Source of the DNA: Bradyrhizobium sp. LTSP885
Lineage (GTDB): Bacteria; Pseudomonadota; Alphaproteobacteria; Rhizobiales; Xanthobacteraceae
Reading direction: 5' to 3'
DNA: 64,000 bases
Assembly (NCBI RefSeq): GCF_000938305.1
Contig: NZ_JYMT01000040.1
Location: forward strand, 43,513-107,512
Below the pieces are notes generated by a model. It had not been told where the DNA came from. It searched no databases and saw only the letters and a program-made list of their open reading frames with translations. Position 1 is the stretch's first letter. Every line of letters starts with the position of its first letter. This document shows positions 51,711 through 60,008 of this stretch, piece after piece. The position numbers and the translations under genes are program-made.

Positions 51711-51810
51711 CGGCTTACGCCGACTTCGTATCAGGGCGGCTCGCGCCGACTTCGTACCAGGGCGGCTCGCGCCGCCATCGAATCACGGCCGGCTCGCGCG
51801 GCCGTGACGG
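51711..51810. repeat. 26-bp tandem repeat, about 3.8 units
   Basis: Units at 51711-51736, 51737-51762 and 51763-51788 share CGGCT(T/C)(A/G)CGCCG followed by TTCGTA(T/C)CAGGG or a variant; a fourth, degenerate unit runs to 51810. It lies between bolA and the divergent DUF427 gene. The spacing of 26 bases and direct orientation are clear. Confidence 0.75.
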
Positions 51811-51940
51811 CAAAACCTAGCGCCTGCGGTCTTCTAGGTCATCCCGGCAGATACTATATGCCCATTCCCAGCGATTTAAACCTGCATCAATCGGTCACAA
51901 GCCATCACGCCGAAATGACCACAAAAGGCGCAGAACAACC

Positions 51941-52300
51941 ATGAAGCTCCCCGGTCCCGACCATCCGATCACCATCACAGCCAATCCCAAGCGCATCCGC
52001 GTCACCGCCGATGGCGTCGTCATCGCCGAGACGACCCATGCGCTGACCTTGAAGGAAGCGAGCTATCCGGCCGTGCAATATCTGCCGCGCCAGGACGCCA
52101 ACATGGCGCTTCTGGCCCGCACCGAGCGGACCACGCATTGCCCCTACAAGGGCGACGCGAGCTATTACAGCATCAAGGCCAACGGCAAGACGCTGGATAA
52201 CGCGATCTGGACCTATGAAACACCGTTCCCGGCCATGACCGAGATCACGGGCCATCTGGCGTTCTATCCGGACAAGGTGAAGATCGAGGAAGTGGCGTAA
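51941..52300 (+). CDS. DUF427 domain protein
   Basis: A 119-residue beta-rich protein of the DUF427 family. It starts MKLPGPDHPITITANPKRIRV and shows PRQDANMALLARTERTTHCPYKGDASYYSI and WTYETPFPAMTEITGHLAFYPDKVKI, which are characteristic. The function is unknown; the conserved HCPYKG segment suggests a binding site. A palindromic repeat follows it directly. Confidence 0.9.
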   Translation: MKLPGPDHPITITANPKRIRVTADGVVIAETTHALTLKEASYPAVQYLPRQDANMALLARTERTTHCPYKGDASYYSIKANGKTLDNAIWTYETPFPAMTEITGHLAFYPDKVKIEEVA

Positions 52301-52311
52301 GGCCAAGCACT

Positions 52312-52388
52312 CGTCATTCCGGGGCGCGAAGCGAACCCGGAATCTCGAGATTCCGGGTTCGATGCTGACGCATCGCCCGGGAATGACG
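52312..52388. repeat. Palindromic repeat, family D copy 1
   Basis: Ends CGTCATTCC / GGAATGACG with a perfect 28-bp palindrome in the middle at 52333-52360 (arms GAACCCGGAATCTC). The same ends and centre recur at 63353-63430. Confidence 0.88.
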
Positions 52389-52411
52389 GCGTTGTTTGGC
52401 GCATCGCATCG

Positions 52412-52585
52412 TCACGCCCTGAATATCGTCAGCCCAAGGATCAGCAGCACCAGGAAGATCACGACAAAGACGTAGAACAGGAAGCGCGCGATGTCGGCGG
52501 AGGCTGCTGAAATGCCGGTGAAGCCGAGCAAGCCCGCGATGATCGATACAACGAGAAAGATCAACGCCCATTTCAGAATTGTCAT
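52412..52585 (-). CDS. DUF1328 small membrane protein, 57 residues
   Basis: A two-span membrane protein: MTILKWALIFLVVSIIAGLL, then a short polar turn with GFTGISAASADIARF, then FYVFVVIFLVLLILGLTIF. This matches DUF1328 (YtjA-like). AAGCGA lies upstream, and a perfect EcfG-type promoter is 65 bases away. The family is often stress-inducible; the function is unknown. Confidence 0.85.
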   Translation of the reverse strand: MTILKWALIFLVVSIIAGLLGFTGISAASADIARFLFYVFVVIFLVLLILGLTIFRA

Positions 52586-52649
52586 CGCTTGCTCCTCAAA
52601 GCCGCGCGCGCCCGCGCGTCCGCCAGTCGTCTAGATAACGCCCGCGGGT

Positions 52650-52674
52650 AACGCCCGCCCCCGACCCCAGTTCC
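52650..52674 (-). promoter_or_regulatory. EcfG-type general stress promoter (perfect match)
   Basis: Minus-strand GGAAC (52674-52670), 16 bases, CGTT (52653-52650), 65 bases before the DUF1328 ATG. It lies just upstream of, and divergent from, the acyltransferase gene at 52698. Confidence 0.72.
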
Positions 52675-52697
52675 AGAAATGAAACAGATACGCAGAG

Positions 52698-53981
52698 ATG
52701 ACCGACCTCGACACCACGGAATCGAGGCAATTGGGCCTTGCTGAATCCGGTTCCCAATTGCAACATCCGGCCACGCAACCGGCCGGGGACATCATGAAAT
52801 CGATTGCTCACGTGGCTCCGGCCACGGTCGACATCCACGCAACACCGAAGGCGCGTTCGCGCAACGTGTCGCTGGACCGCGCGCGGACGTTCCTGACGCT
52901 GGTCGTGCTGCTGCACCACGCGGTGATCCCCTACACCTATTTCGGGCACACCGATCCGACGTCCTGGATCGGCTTCGATTGCGTCGTGCTCGCCACCGAC
53001 AGCTTCTTCATGGCGATGTTCTTCTTTCTATCGGGGCTGTTCGTGTGGCCGGGGCTCGGCCACAAGCCGTGGCTGATTTTCCTGCGCGACCGGCTGCTAC
53101 GGCTCGGCCTGCCGTTTGCGATCTGCGCCGTCACGGTGATCCCGCTGGCCTATTACGCGATCGCGTTGCGCGCGACGCCGGGACTGACCTTCTCCGAATT
53201 CTGGTGGAAAACCGTGACCGTCGGGCCGTGGCCGAGTGGCCCGGTCTGGTTCGTCTGGGTCTTGATGTGCTTCGACGTGACCGCGAGCCTGCTCTACCGG
53301 GTGTCGTCGAAGTTGCTCGATCCGATCAACCGGCTGTCGCTGAAGGGATTTGAACGTCCTTCGAAATTCTGGCTGTTCCTCGTTGTGGCCAGCGCCATCG
53401 TCTACATTCCGATGCTCGTCTATTATGGCCAGAATTACTGGTTCGAGTTCGGACCGTTTTCGGTGCAGGCAAGCCGCGTGCTGCTCTATGCTGCATACTT
53501 CTTCATCGGTGCGGGCATTGGCGTGGCAAACTTCGAGGACGGCCTGCTCAGCGCACACGGGCGGCTGACCGAGCGCCGCTGGTTCTGGACGACCATCACG
53601 CTGATTCCCTATGCCTTGATGTGGGTCATGATCTACATCAAGCGCGAGATCATCGGTAACCCCGATCCGCTGCCGTCCTGGTATCTGGCGATCTATGGTG
53701 CCTTCTTCGTGCTGTTCAGCGCCTCGATCCTGTTCGCGATCCTGGCCTACTTCCTGCAATCCAAGTCGCCGGGCCCCACCCTGCTCGACCGCATGCAGGG
53801 AGATGCCTATGGCATATTCCTGGTGCACTATCCGATCGTGCTGTGGCTGCAATACTGGCTGTTCGACTTCGAGCTGCCGGCGATTGCAAAGGCCGCGATC
53901 GCGTTCTTTGCCACGGTGGTCCTGAGCTGGGCCGTCACGGCGGCGCTGCGCAAGATCCCCGGCGCGAAGCACGTGCTGTAG
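52698..53981 (+). CDS. Acyltransferase 3 family membrane protein
   Basis: A 427-residue membrane acyltransferase of the OafA/OpgC class with about ten spans. After a polar N-terminus come SLDRARTFLTLVVLLHHAVIPYT, with the conserved histidine pair region, FFFLSGLFVWPGL, and LRDRLLRLGLPFA. Near the end YGIFLVHYPIVLWLQ carries another conserved histidine. An internal ATG at 52794 is an alternative start. Family members modify lipids, glucans or polysaccharides; the acceptor here is unknown. Confidence 0.87.
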   Translation: MTDLDTTESRQLGLAESGSQLQHPATQPAGDIMKSIAHVAPATVDIHATPKARSRNVSLDRARTFLTLVVLLHHAVIPYTYFGHTDPTSWIGFDCVVLATDSFFMAMFFFLSGLFVWPGLGHKPWLIFLRDRLLRLGLPFAICAVTVIPLAYYAIALRATPGLTFSEFWWKTVTVGPWPSGPVWFVWVLMCFDVTASLLYRVSSKLLDPINRLSLKGFERPSKFWLFLVVASAIVYIPMLVYYGQNYWFEFGPFSVQASRVLLYAAYFFIGAGIGVANFEDGLLSAHGRLTERRWFWTTITLIPYALMWVMIYIKREIIGNPDPLPSWYLAIYGAFFVLFSASILFAILAYFLQSKSPGPTLLDRMQGDAYGIFLVHYPIVLWLQYWLFDFELPAIAKAAIAFFATVVLSWAVTAALRKIPGAKHVL

Positions 53982-54151
53982 TCTGCGCGGCGATGCCGCG
54001 GACATCCGTTACGCTTCGCTGCTCCAGCCGCGCCACCCGGAGCGGCCACCGAAGCCCGGCCGACAATATGCCGGCAACCTGACTTTGGTCACATGCCGGC
54101 AGGCGATTCTGGGCTATGCTGGCCGGATTGATTGATCTCGTGGAGGCTGAG

Positions 54152-54412
54152 ATGAACGACCCTTCAATTGGCTGGATCGCCGCAATCATCGTCGGCGGAC
54201 TGGCCGGCTGGCTTGCCGAGATGTTCATGAAGACCGGCACCGGCATTCTGATGAACATCATCCTCGGCATCGTCGGCGCCGCGCTCGCCAACTTCCTGCT
54301 GGGTCTGCTTGGCGTATCGCTCGGCGGAGGCTGGATCGGCTATCTCGTGACCGGCTTTATCGGCGCCTGCGTCATCATTTTCGCATGGCGCGCCATTCGC
54401 GGCGGAAGATAG
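54152..54412 (+). CDS. GlsB/YeaQ/YmgE family stress membrane protein
   Basis: An 86-residue small membrane protein with three glycine-rich hydrophobic segments: IGWIAAIIVGGLAGWLAEMFM, GILMNIILGIVGAALANFLL and GGGWIGYLVTGFIGACVIIFAW. This is the transglycosylase-associated/GlsB family pattern. TGGAGG lies 6 bases before the ATG at 54152. No EcfG match is seen upstream, unlike several other stress genes here. Confidence 0.92.
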   Translation: MNDPSIGWIAAIIVGGLAGWLAEMFMKTGTGILMNIILGIVGAALANFLLGLLGVSLGGGWIGYLVTGFIGACVIIFAWRAIRGGR

Positions 54413-54454
54413 CGGTCGGCTTCCCTTCGTGGCGCAGCGCCTGATCCTGTCGGA

Positions 54455-56686
54455 TCAGGCGGCGGCGCCGCGCATATAGTTCGGCAGCCAGTGTTCGAAG
54501 GCGCGAGACAGGTCGTCGACCGCGACCTGGGGCTCGCCGGCGACCGCGATCGCATCACCACCGGTGGTGCCGATGCGCGCGCAGGGCACGCCCGCGCCCT
54601 TCATCTTCGCCAGCACGAGCCCGGCGTCCGCCGCCGGTACGGTGACGATGTAGCGCGCCTGGTCCTCGCCGAACCAATAGGCATGCGGCACGATCGAAGA
54701 TGGCGCCGCCAGAAGTTGCGCGCCAATGCCGCTTGCGATCGCCATCTCGGCGAGCGCGATCAGCAGACCGCCATCGGAGACGTCATGGACCGCGGTCGCG
54801 GTGCCGGCGCGGATCATGCCGCGGATGACGTCGCCATTGCGCTTCTCGGCGGCGAGATCGACCGGCGGCGGAGCGCCCTCCTCGCGGCCGCAGATGTCGC
54901 GCAAGTAAACCGACTGGCCGAGCCAGCCTTGCGTATCGCCGACCAGCAGAATCGCCTCGCCGCCTGCCTTGAACGCCAGCGTCGCCGACTTGGAGAAATC
55001 GTCGAGCACGCCGACGCCGCCGATCGAGGGCGTCGGCAGGATGCCGCGGCCGTTGGTCTCGTTGTAGAGCGAGACGTTGCCGGAGACGACCGGGAAGTCC
55101 AGCGCGATGCAGGCTTCCGCAATACCCTTCAGGCAGCCGACGAACTGGCCCATGATCTCGGGCCTTTCTGGATTGCCAAAATTGAGATTGTCGGTGATCG
55201 CAAGCGGCCGGCCGCCGACCGCGGTGATGTTGCGCCAGGCTTCCGCCACCGCCTGCTTGCCGCCCTCGAACGGATCGGCCTCGCAATAGCGCGGCGTGAC
55301 GTCGACGGTGAGCGCAAGGCCCTTCGGCCCATCCTCGATGCGAACGACCGCGGCATCGCCGCCGGGCCGCTGCACGGTATTGCCGAGGATGACGTGGTCG
55401 TACTGCTCCCACACCCAGCGCTTCGAGCCGAGTTCGGGCGTGCCGATCAGCTTTTCCAGCGCCTGTGCAATGCCGAGCGGCGGCTTCACGTCCTGGGCGC
55501 GGATCACGGCTTGCGCGTTGGAGGCGACATGCGGCCGGTCGTAGAGCGGCGCCTCGTCGCCGAGCTCCTTGATCGGCAGGTCGGCCATCACGTCGCCGCC
55601 ATGCTTGACGACGAAGCGCTTGGTCGGCGTGGTGTAGCCGACGATCGCGAAATCGAGCCCCCATTTGCGGAAGATCGCCTCGGCCTCCTTCTCCTTCTCG
55701 GGCTTGAGCACCATGAGCATGCGCTCCTGGCTCTCCGAGAGCATCATCTCGTAGGCGCTCATGCCGGTCTCGCGGGTCGGCACCGCGTCGAGGTTAAGGT
55801 CGACGCCGAGGTCGCCCTTGGCGCCCATCTCGACTGCCGAGCAGGTCAGGCCCGCGGCGCCCATGTCCTGGATCGCGACCACGCAATCGGCGGCCATGAT
55901 CTCGAGGCAGGCTTCGAGCAGCAGCTTCTCAGCGAAGGGATCGCCGACCTGCACGGTCGGGCGCTTCTCTTCGGACGCATCGTCGAATTCGGCCGAGGCC
56001 ATCGAGGCGCCATGGATGCCGTCGCGGCCGGTCTTGGAGCCGAGATAGACGATCGGCATGTTCACGCCGGACGCCGCCGCATAGAAGATCTTGTCGGTGT
56101 CGGCGAGGCCCACCGCCATCGCATTGACCAGGATATTGCCGTCATAGCGGGTGTGGAAGCGCACCTGGCCGCCGACCGTCGGGACGCCGAAGGAATTGCC
56201 GTAGCCGCCGACGCCGGCCACCACGCCGGACATCAGATGCCGGGTCTTGGAATGCTCCGGCGCGCCAAAGCTCAGCGCGTTGAGGCAGGCGATCGGCCGC
56301 GCGCCCATGGTGAAGACGTCGCGCAAGATGCCGCCGACGCCGGTGGTCGCGCCCTGGTAGGGCTCGATGTAGCTCGGATGGTTGTGGCTCTCCATCTTGA
56401 AGACCACCGCCTGGCCGTCGCCGATATCGATCACGCCGGCATTCTCGCCCGGGCCCTGGATCACCCAGGGCGCCTTGGTCGGCAGCCCCTTGAGGTGGAT
56501 GCGCGAGGATTTGTACGAGCAGTGCTCGTTCCACATCGCCGAGAAGATCCCGAGCTCCGTGAAGGTCGGGACCCGCCCGATCAGCTTCAGGATGCGCTCA
56601 TACTCGTCCGGCTTCAGCCCGTGGGCAGCGACGAGTTCGGGGGTGATCTGGGGCTCGTTCTTGGACGCGTTCTTGGGCTCGTTCAT
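54455..56686 (-). CDS. purL: Phosphoribosylformylglycinamidine synthase subunit PurL
   Basis: A 743-residue small-type PurL, the FGAM synthetase catalytic subunit that works with PurQ and PurS. Seen are FSAMWNEHCSYKSSRIHL, VVFKMESHNHPSYIEPYQGA, GVGGYGNSFGVPTVGGQ, ELMLS-type region AYEMMLSESQERMLMV and TAVHDVSDGGLLIALAEM. Length and start are normal. It is separated from purQ by a thioesterase gene on the other strand and a TPR gene, so it is not contiguous with purC-S-Q. The large open frame on the opposite strand is a codon-bias shadow. Confidence 0.97.
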   Translation of the reverse strand: MNEPKNASKNEPQITPELVAAHGLKPDEYERILKLIGRVPTFTELGIFSAMWNEHCSYKSSRIHLKGLPTKAPWVIQGPGENAGVIDIGDGQAVVFKMESHNHPSYIEPYQGATTGVGGILRDVFTMGARPIACLNALSFGAPEHSKTRHLMSGVVAGVGGYGNSFGVPTVGGQVRFHTRYDGNILVNAMAVGLADTDKIFYAAASGVNMPIVYLGSKTGRDGIHGASMASAEFDDASEEKRPTVQVGDPFAEKLLLEACLEIMAADCVVAIQDMGAAGLTCSAVEMGAKGDLGVDLNLDAVPTRETGMSAYEMMLSESQERMLMVLKPEKEKEAEAIFRKWGLDFAIVGYTTPTKRFVVKHGGDVMADLPIKELGDEAPLYDRPHVASNAQAVIRAQDVKPPLGIAQALEKLIGTPELGSKRWVWEQYDHVILGNTVQRPGGDAAVVRIEDGPKGLALTVDVTPRYCEADPFEGGKQAVAEAWRNITAVGGRPLAITDNLNFGNPERPEIMGQFVGCLKGIAEACIALDFPVVSGNVSLYNETNGRGILPTPSIGGVGVLDDFSKSATLAFKAGGEAILLVGDTQGWLGQSVYLRDICGREEGAPPPVDLAAEKRNGDVIRGMIRAGTATAVHDVSDGGLLIALAEMAIASGIGAQLLAAPSSIVPHAYWFGEDQARYIVTVPAADAGLVLAKMKGAGVPCARIGTTGGDAIAVAGEPQVAVDDLSRAFEHWLPNYMRGAAA

Positions 56687-56848
56687 GGGACCCTTAATAG
56701 GTAGATCGAACGGGGGCGAAAAGGCCTTTTAGGCGGCATTTCCGGCCTGTCCAGAGCTTTGCGGCAGCTGGCCGCGGGCATGGCATTTGCACAACGGGGA
56801 TAGATCGGATTTAAGGACCGAAACCCCTGAATTGAAGGCCCTGACGTC

Positions 56849-57328
56849 GTGAACGACCTGTCCCAAACTGCATCCCTCGACAATTACGGTATTCACATCG
56901 AAACCGAGGGCGAATTCGCCGGCTGGCGCACCTGGCGGCGCGACAATTTCGAGACCCATTCCGGGCCCTTCTACCACCAGGTCGACGAGAATGGCCGGGT
57001 CAGATGCGCCTTCCGGGTGGCCAAGAAGCACCTCAACGGCTCCGGCAATGTCCATGGCGGCTGCTTCATGACGTTTGCGGACTACTGCCTGTTCGCGCTC
57101 GCAAAGTCCGAGCTGCAGGGGTCCGGCGTCACCGTGGGATTCTCGTGTGAATTCCTCGACGCAGCCCGCGAAGGCGAGCTGGTCGAATGCGACGGCGAGG
57201 TGACGCGTGCCGGCGGGTCGCTGATCTTCCTGCGCGGCACGCTCCGTGCTGATACGCGGATACTGCTCACCTTCTCCGGCACCATCAAGCGGGTGAAACG
57301 GAAGGCGGTTGACGCCTCCGCGTCGTAG
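56849..57328 (+). CDS. PaaI-type hotdog thioesterase
   Basis: A 159-residue hotdog-fold acyl-CoA thioesterase. The core GNVHGGCFMTFADYCLFALAK holds the usual catalytic site, followed by FSCEFLDAAREGELVECDGEVTRAGGSLIFL. GTG at 56849 is the start. It interrupts the purine genes on the opposite strand; substrate unknown. Confidence 0.87.
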   Translation: MNDLSQTASLDNYGIHIETEGEFAGWRTWRRDNFETHSGPFYHQVDENGRVRCAFRVAKKHLNGSGNVHGGCFMTFADYCLFALAKSELQGSGVTVGFSCEFLDAAREGELVECDGEVTRAGGSLIFLRGTLRADTRILLTFSGTIKRVKRKAVDASAS

Positions 57329-57413
57329 CGATCATTTTGCGTCAGCAGGAATTTTGCGGGATGGGTGACGTCGCCAAACGCGCACTCGACCGATTGCGAA
57401 ACCGGTAGCGTGG

Positions 57414-58151
57414 TCAAGCCGACAACTGCTTCTCGGCGATCGAAAGCCACTCGGCCTGGGCGTTCCTCAGATATCTCGGCGCGCGCCGCATCTGGATCAG
57501 CAATTCGTTGAACACCATGCGCGCCTCGGAGGTCCGGCCGACCAGCTGCAGCAACAAGCCGTAGCGGACCCGTGCCTCCGCACCGGGAAAATACTGCGAG
57601 ACCGCGTGATATTCCTCCAGCGCTTCGTCGACCCGGCCGATCTCGGCGAGCGCGCGGGCATAGAGCAGATGCCCCTCGGCAGATTCGAAATCCGGCCAGC
57701 GCTCGCGCAAGGCATCGAGCGTTGCCAACGCATCGGCGGCGCGCTTACGGTCGAACTGGGCCTGCGCCTTGGCGAGCGCATAGGCCGGATTGTCGCCCAG
57801 CGGCAGCCGCATGATATGGTCGTAATGGTGCTCGGCCTCGTCGAAGCGGCCGACAGTCTGGCACTCGGCGGCAAGCGCCGCGCGGTTGGCGATCGTATCC
57901 GACGTCGCGAGCCGGTCGGACAATTCGCGATACTGCTTCTCCGGATCGAACCGATTGGCGACGCGCTTGCGTGCCAGCGCGGCGCCCGGGCCGCCCCACC
58001 ATTCCGGGATCAGCTCGACGACGATGTAGGCAAGCGCGCCGATCAGCGGCACCATCAGGATGATGAAGGCCCAGGGCTGCAGGCGCCCGGTGCGCGATGC
58101 GTGATAGATCAGCGAGATGTCGAGCAGCAGAACGACCAATGCGACGGGCAT
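57414..58151 (-). CDS. TPR protein with N-terminal membrane spans
   Basis: A 245-residue membrane-anchored repeat protein. Two spans at the start (LVVLLLDISLIYHASR and WAFIILMVPLIGALAYIVVEL) resemble the PLDc_N membrane module. After about residue 80, four to five tetratricopeptide-like repeats follow, for example QTVGRFDEAEHHYDHIM, LAEIGRVDEALEEYHAVSQYF and LQLVGRTSEARMVFNELL. It probably anchors a cytoplasmic protein-interaction scaffold. Partner unknown. Confidence 0.82.
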   Translation of the reverse strand: MPVALVVLLLDISLIYHASRTGRLQPWAFIILMVPLIGALAYIVVELIPEWWGGPGAALARKRVANRFDPEKQYRELSDRLATSDTIANRAALAAECQTVGRFDEAEHHYDHIMRLPLGDNPAYALAKAQAQFDRKRAADALATLDALRERWPDFESAEGHLLYARALAEIGRVDEALEEYHAVSQYFPGAEARVRYGLLLQLVGRTSEARMVFNELLIQMRRAPRYLRNAQAEWLSIAEKQLSA

Positions 58152-58468
58152 AGCGAATTCCAGCGATGCGAACCGATCATTTCAAATCGTTTCCGTGATA
58201 TCGCGTCAGATGCGCCAAGACAATCCCCGGTTGTTAGGCCGGCTGTCTCAGCGTGAAGAGTTCGTGAAAGCGCAAAGCAGTAACGTGGGGTTGGTGTCGG
58301 ACAGAACCCGGCAGGTTCAAGGCGGCAAGGGTCGCCTGTATCAGGAGAGCTACTTCTGGTCGTCCGCCAGCAGTCCGGTATTTCGCGACATCGCGCCCGA
58401 CGAGTTGCTGCAGCACATCCGGCGCGAACTCGTTGGCGCCGGGTGCAGCCTCGAAAACGCTATGATCG
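58152..58468. other. Region without a confident gene
   Basis: Between the TPR gene and purQ. A plus-strand frame from ATG 58210 (MRQDNPRLLGRLSQREEFVK...) runs to 58536 and overlaps the purQ 3' end by 68 bases. It contains RLYQESYFWSSASSPVFRDI, which looks protein-like, but no ribosome binding site or family is recognised. It might be a relic. Confidence 0.3.
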
Positions 58469-59170
58469 TCAGGCCGCTTTTTCCAGGTGCTGGACGAGAC
58501 CCGCGAACAGGCCACGGCCGTCGGTGCAGCCCATGATCTCTTCGACGTGATTTTCCGGATGCGGCATCATGCCGAGCACGTTGCCGCGCTCGTTGACGAT
58601 GCCGGCGATCGAATGCGCGGCACCGTTAAAGTTGGAGCTCTCGTCGACCACGCCTTCGGCCGAGCAATAGCGATAGAGCACTCGCCCCTCGCCTTCGAGA
58701 CGCGTCAGCGTTTCCTCATCCGCCTCGTAATTGCCCTCGCCATGGGCGACCGGCACGCGGATTACCTGGCCGGCATTGTAGCCGCGGGTGAACGGCGTGT
58801 CGGAGCGCTCGACCTTCATGTGCACGTCGCGGCAAACGAATTTGAGCTGCGCATTGCGCATGAGAACGCCGGGCAGCAGGCCGGACTCGCACAGGATCTG
58901 GAAACCGTTGCAGACGCCGAGCACGAGGCCGCCTTTGGCCGCGTGGTCGCGCACCGCGTCCATCACAGGCGCCCGCGCTGCGATCGCGCCGCAGCGCAGA
59001 TAGTCGCCATAGGAGAAGCCGCCCGGCACCACCACGAGATCGGTGCCTTTGGGCAGCGCCGTGTCGGCGTGCCAGACCATCGCGGTCTCGTTGCCGGAAG
59101 CAAGCTTCAATGCGCGCGCCATGTCGCGCTCGCGATTGATGCCGGGGAAAACGAGGACGGCTGATTTCAT
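58469..59170 (-). CDS. purQ: Phosphoribosylformylglycinamidine synthase subunit PurQ
   Basis: A 233-residue class I glutamine amidotransferase giving ammonia to PurL. The nucleophile cysteine is in GLVLGVCNGFQILCE, and the His-Glu pair in MMPHPENHVE. Start MKSAVLVFPGINRERDM is typical. It follows the hypothetical exported-protein gene by 4 bases on the purC-purS-purQ transcript. Confidence 0.97.
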   Translation of the reverse strand: MKSAVLVFPGINRERDMARALKLASGNETAMVWHADTALPKGTDLVVVPGGFSYGDYLRCGAIAARAPVMDAVRDHAAKGGLVLGVCNGFQILCESGLLPGVLMRNAQLKFVCRDVHMKVERSDTPFTRGYNAGQVIRVPVAHGEGNYEADEETLTRLEGEGRVLYRYCSAEGVVDESSNFNGAAHSIAGIVNERGNVLGMMPHPENHVEEIMGCTDGRGLFAGLVQHLEKAA

Positions 59171-59174
59171 GGGA

Positions 59175-59741
59175 TCACCGGATCTTGGGCGCTAGAACAA
59201 GCATGAATTTTGCGTAATTGTCATTGCTGGCCTTCTCGTCGTGCGCCGAACTGATCAGGCTGGCGGAGGCTTGCTTCCCGAACAGCAGGCCATTGACCTG
59301 ATACTCGCTGACACCGTCGGGCGTCACCGTCAGGCGCCTGGCCCGAAACATTCGCGGCGCTGCCGTGCCCTTGTCACCATCAACGCCGAGAATGGTGATC
59401 CGCTGCCCTGGCGTCCGCTGCTGCAACGCCTTGACGATCTGGTCCTGGCTCTCGCGGAACTGCTGCAAGGTCATCGGATTGTCGGCGGCATACAACCGAT
59501 AGCTGACCTTCGAACCCGCACTGCAGTTCGCTTGTTCGCAGTGGAAAATGTGCATGTCGGCGCCGCGGCGTTCGTAACGCCACCCCTTAACCGCAACCAG
59601 CGGCGACTGCGTCGCGGACGGTGGCGCCGGTAGCGATTGAGCCGAAGCACCGCCGACACCGGCAGCCGCCAGCAGGGCAAGCAACAACGATCGGACGGAA
59701 GCGCGGTTGCTGCCGGGAAAAGCGGGAGCGGCTGTTATCAT
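59175..59741 (-). CDS. Hypothetical exported protein inside the purine operon
   Basis: A 188-residue protein with an N-terminal signal-like segment (SVRSLLLALLAAAGVGGASAQ). The mature part has two cysteines close together (FHCEQANCSAG) and a beta-rich pattern: KGWRYERRGADMHIF, MTLQQFRESQDQIVKALQQR, then GVSEYQVNGLLFG. It lies 13 bases after purS and 4 before purQ, so it is co-transcribed, yet appears periplasmic. I know no purine role for such a protein. Confidence 0.75.
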   Translation of the reverse strand: MITAAPAFPGSNRASVRSLLLALLAAAGVGGASAQSLPAPPSATQSPLVAVKGWRYERRGADMHIFHCEQANCSAGSKVSYRLYAADNPMTLQQFRESQDQIVKALQQRTPGQRITILGVDGDKGTAAPRMFRARRLTVTPDGVSEYQVNGLLFGKQASASLISSAHDEKASNDNYAKFMLVLAPKIR

Positions 59742-59754
59742 TTGGCTCGCTCGA

Positions 59755-59997
59755 TCAGCTCAGAACTTCCACCCGGTAATTCTCGATCACGGTATTCGCC
59801 AAGAGCTTATCGGCGGCCGCCTTCAGCGCGGCTTCCGCCTTGGCCTTGTCGGTGTCGGCCAGTTCGATGTCGAACACCTTGCCCTGGCGGACGCTGGCGA
59901 CGCCATCGACGCCGAGCGATTTCAGAGCACCCTCGATCGCCTTGCCTTGCGGATCGAGGATGCCCGACTTCAGTGTAACGGTCACACGTGCCTTCAC
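59755..59997 (-). CDS. purS: Phosphoribosylformylglycinamidine synthase subunit PurS
   Basis: An 80-residue PurS. It starts MKARVTVTLKSGILDPQGKA and has the DGVASVRQGKVFDIEL segment; it bridges PurL and PurQ in the FGAM synthetase complex. It lies 11 bases after purC. Confidence 0.96.
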   Translation of the reverse strand: MKARVTVTLKSGILDPQGKAIEGALKSLGVDGVASVRQGKVFDIELADTDKAKAEAALKAAADKLLANTVIENYRVEVLS

Positions 59998-60008
59998 GTC
60001 AGCCTCTT

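Noticed and set aside
51711..51810. Possible CRISPR array
   Set aside because: The repeats are contiguous direct units with no spacers, and no cas gene is present.
54491..56704. A 737-codon open frame on the plus strand opposite purL
   Set aside because: It mirrors purL over its whole length. Long antisense frames are expected from the strong third-position GC bias, and its composition (many R, D, H) is not protein-like.
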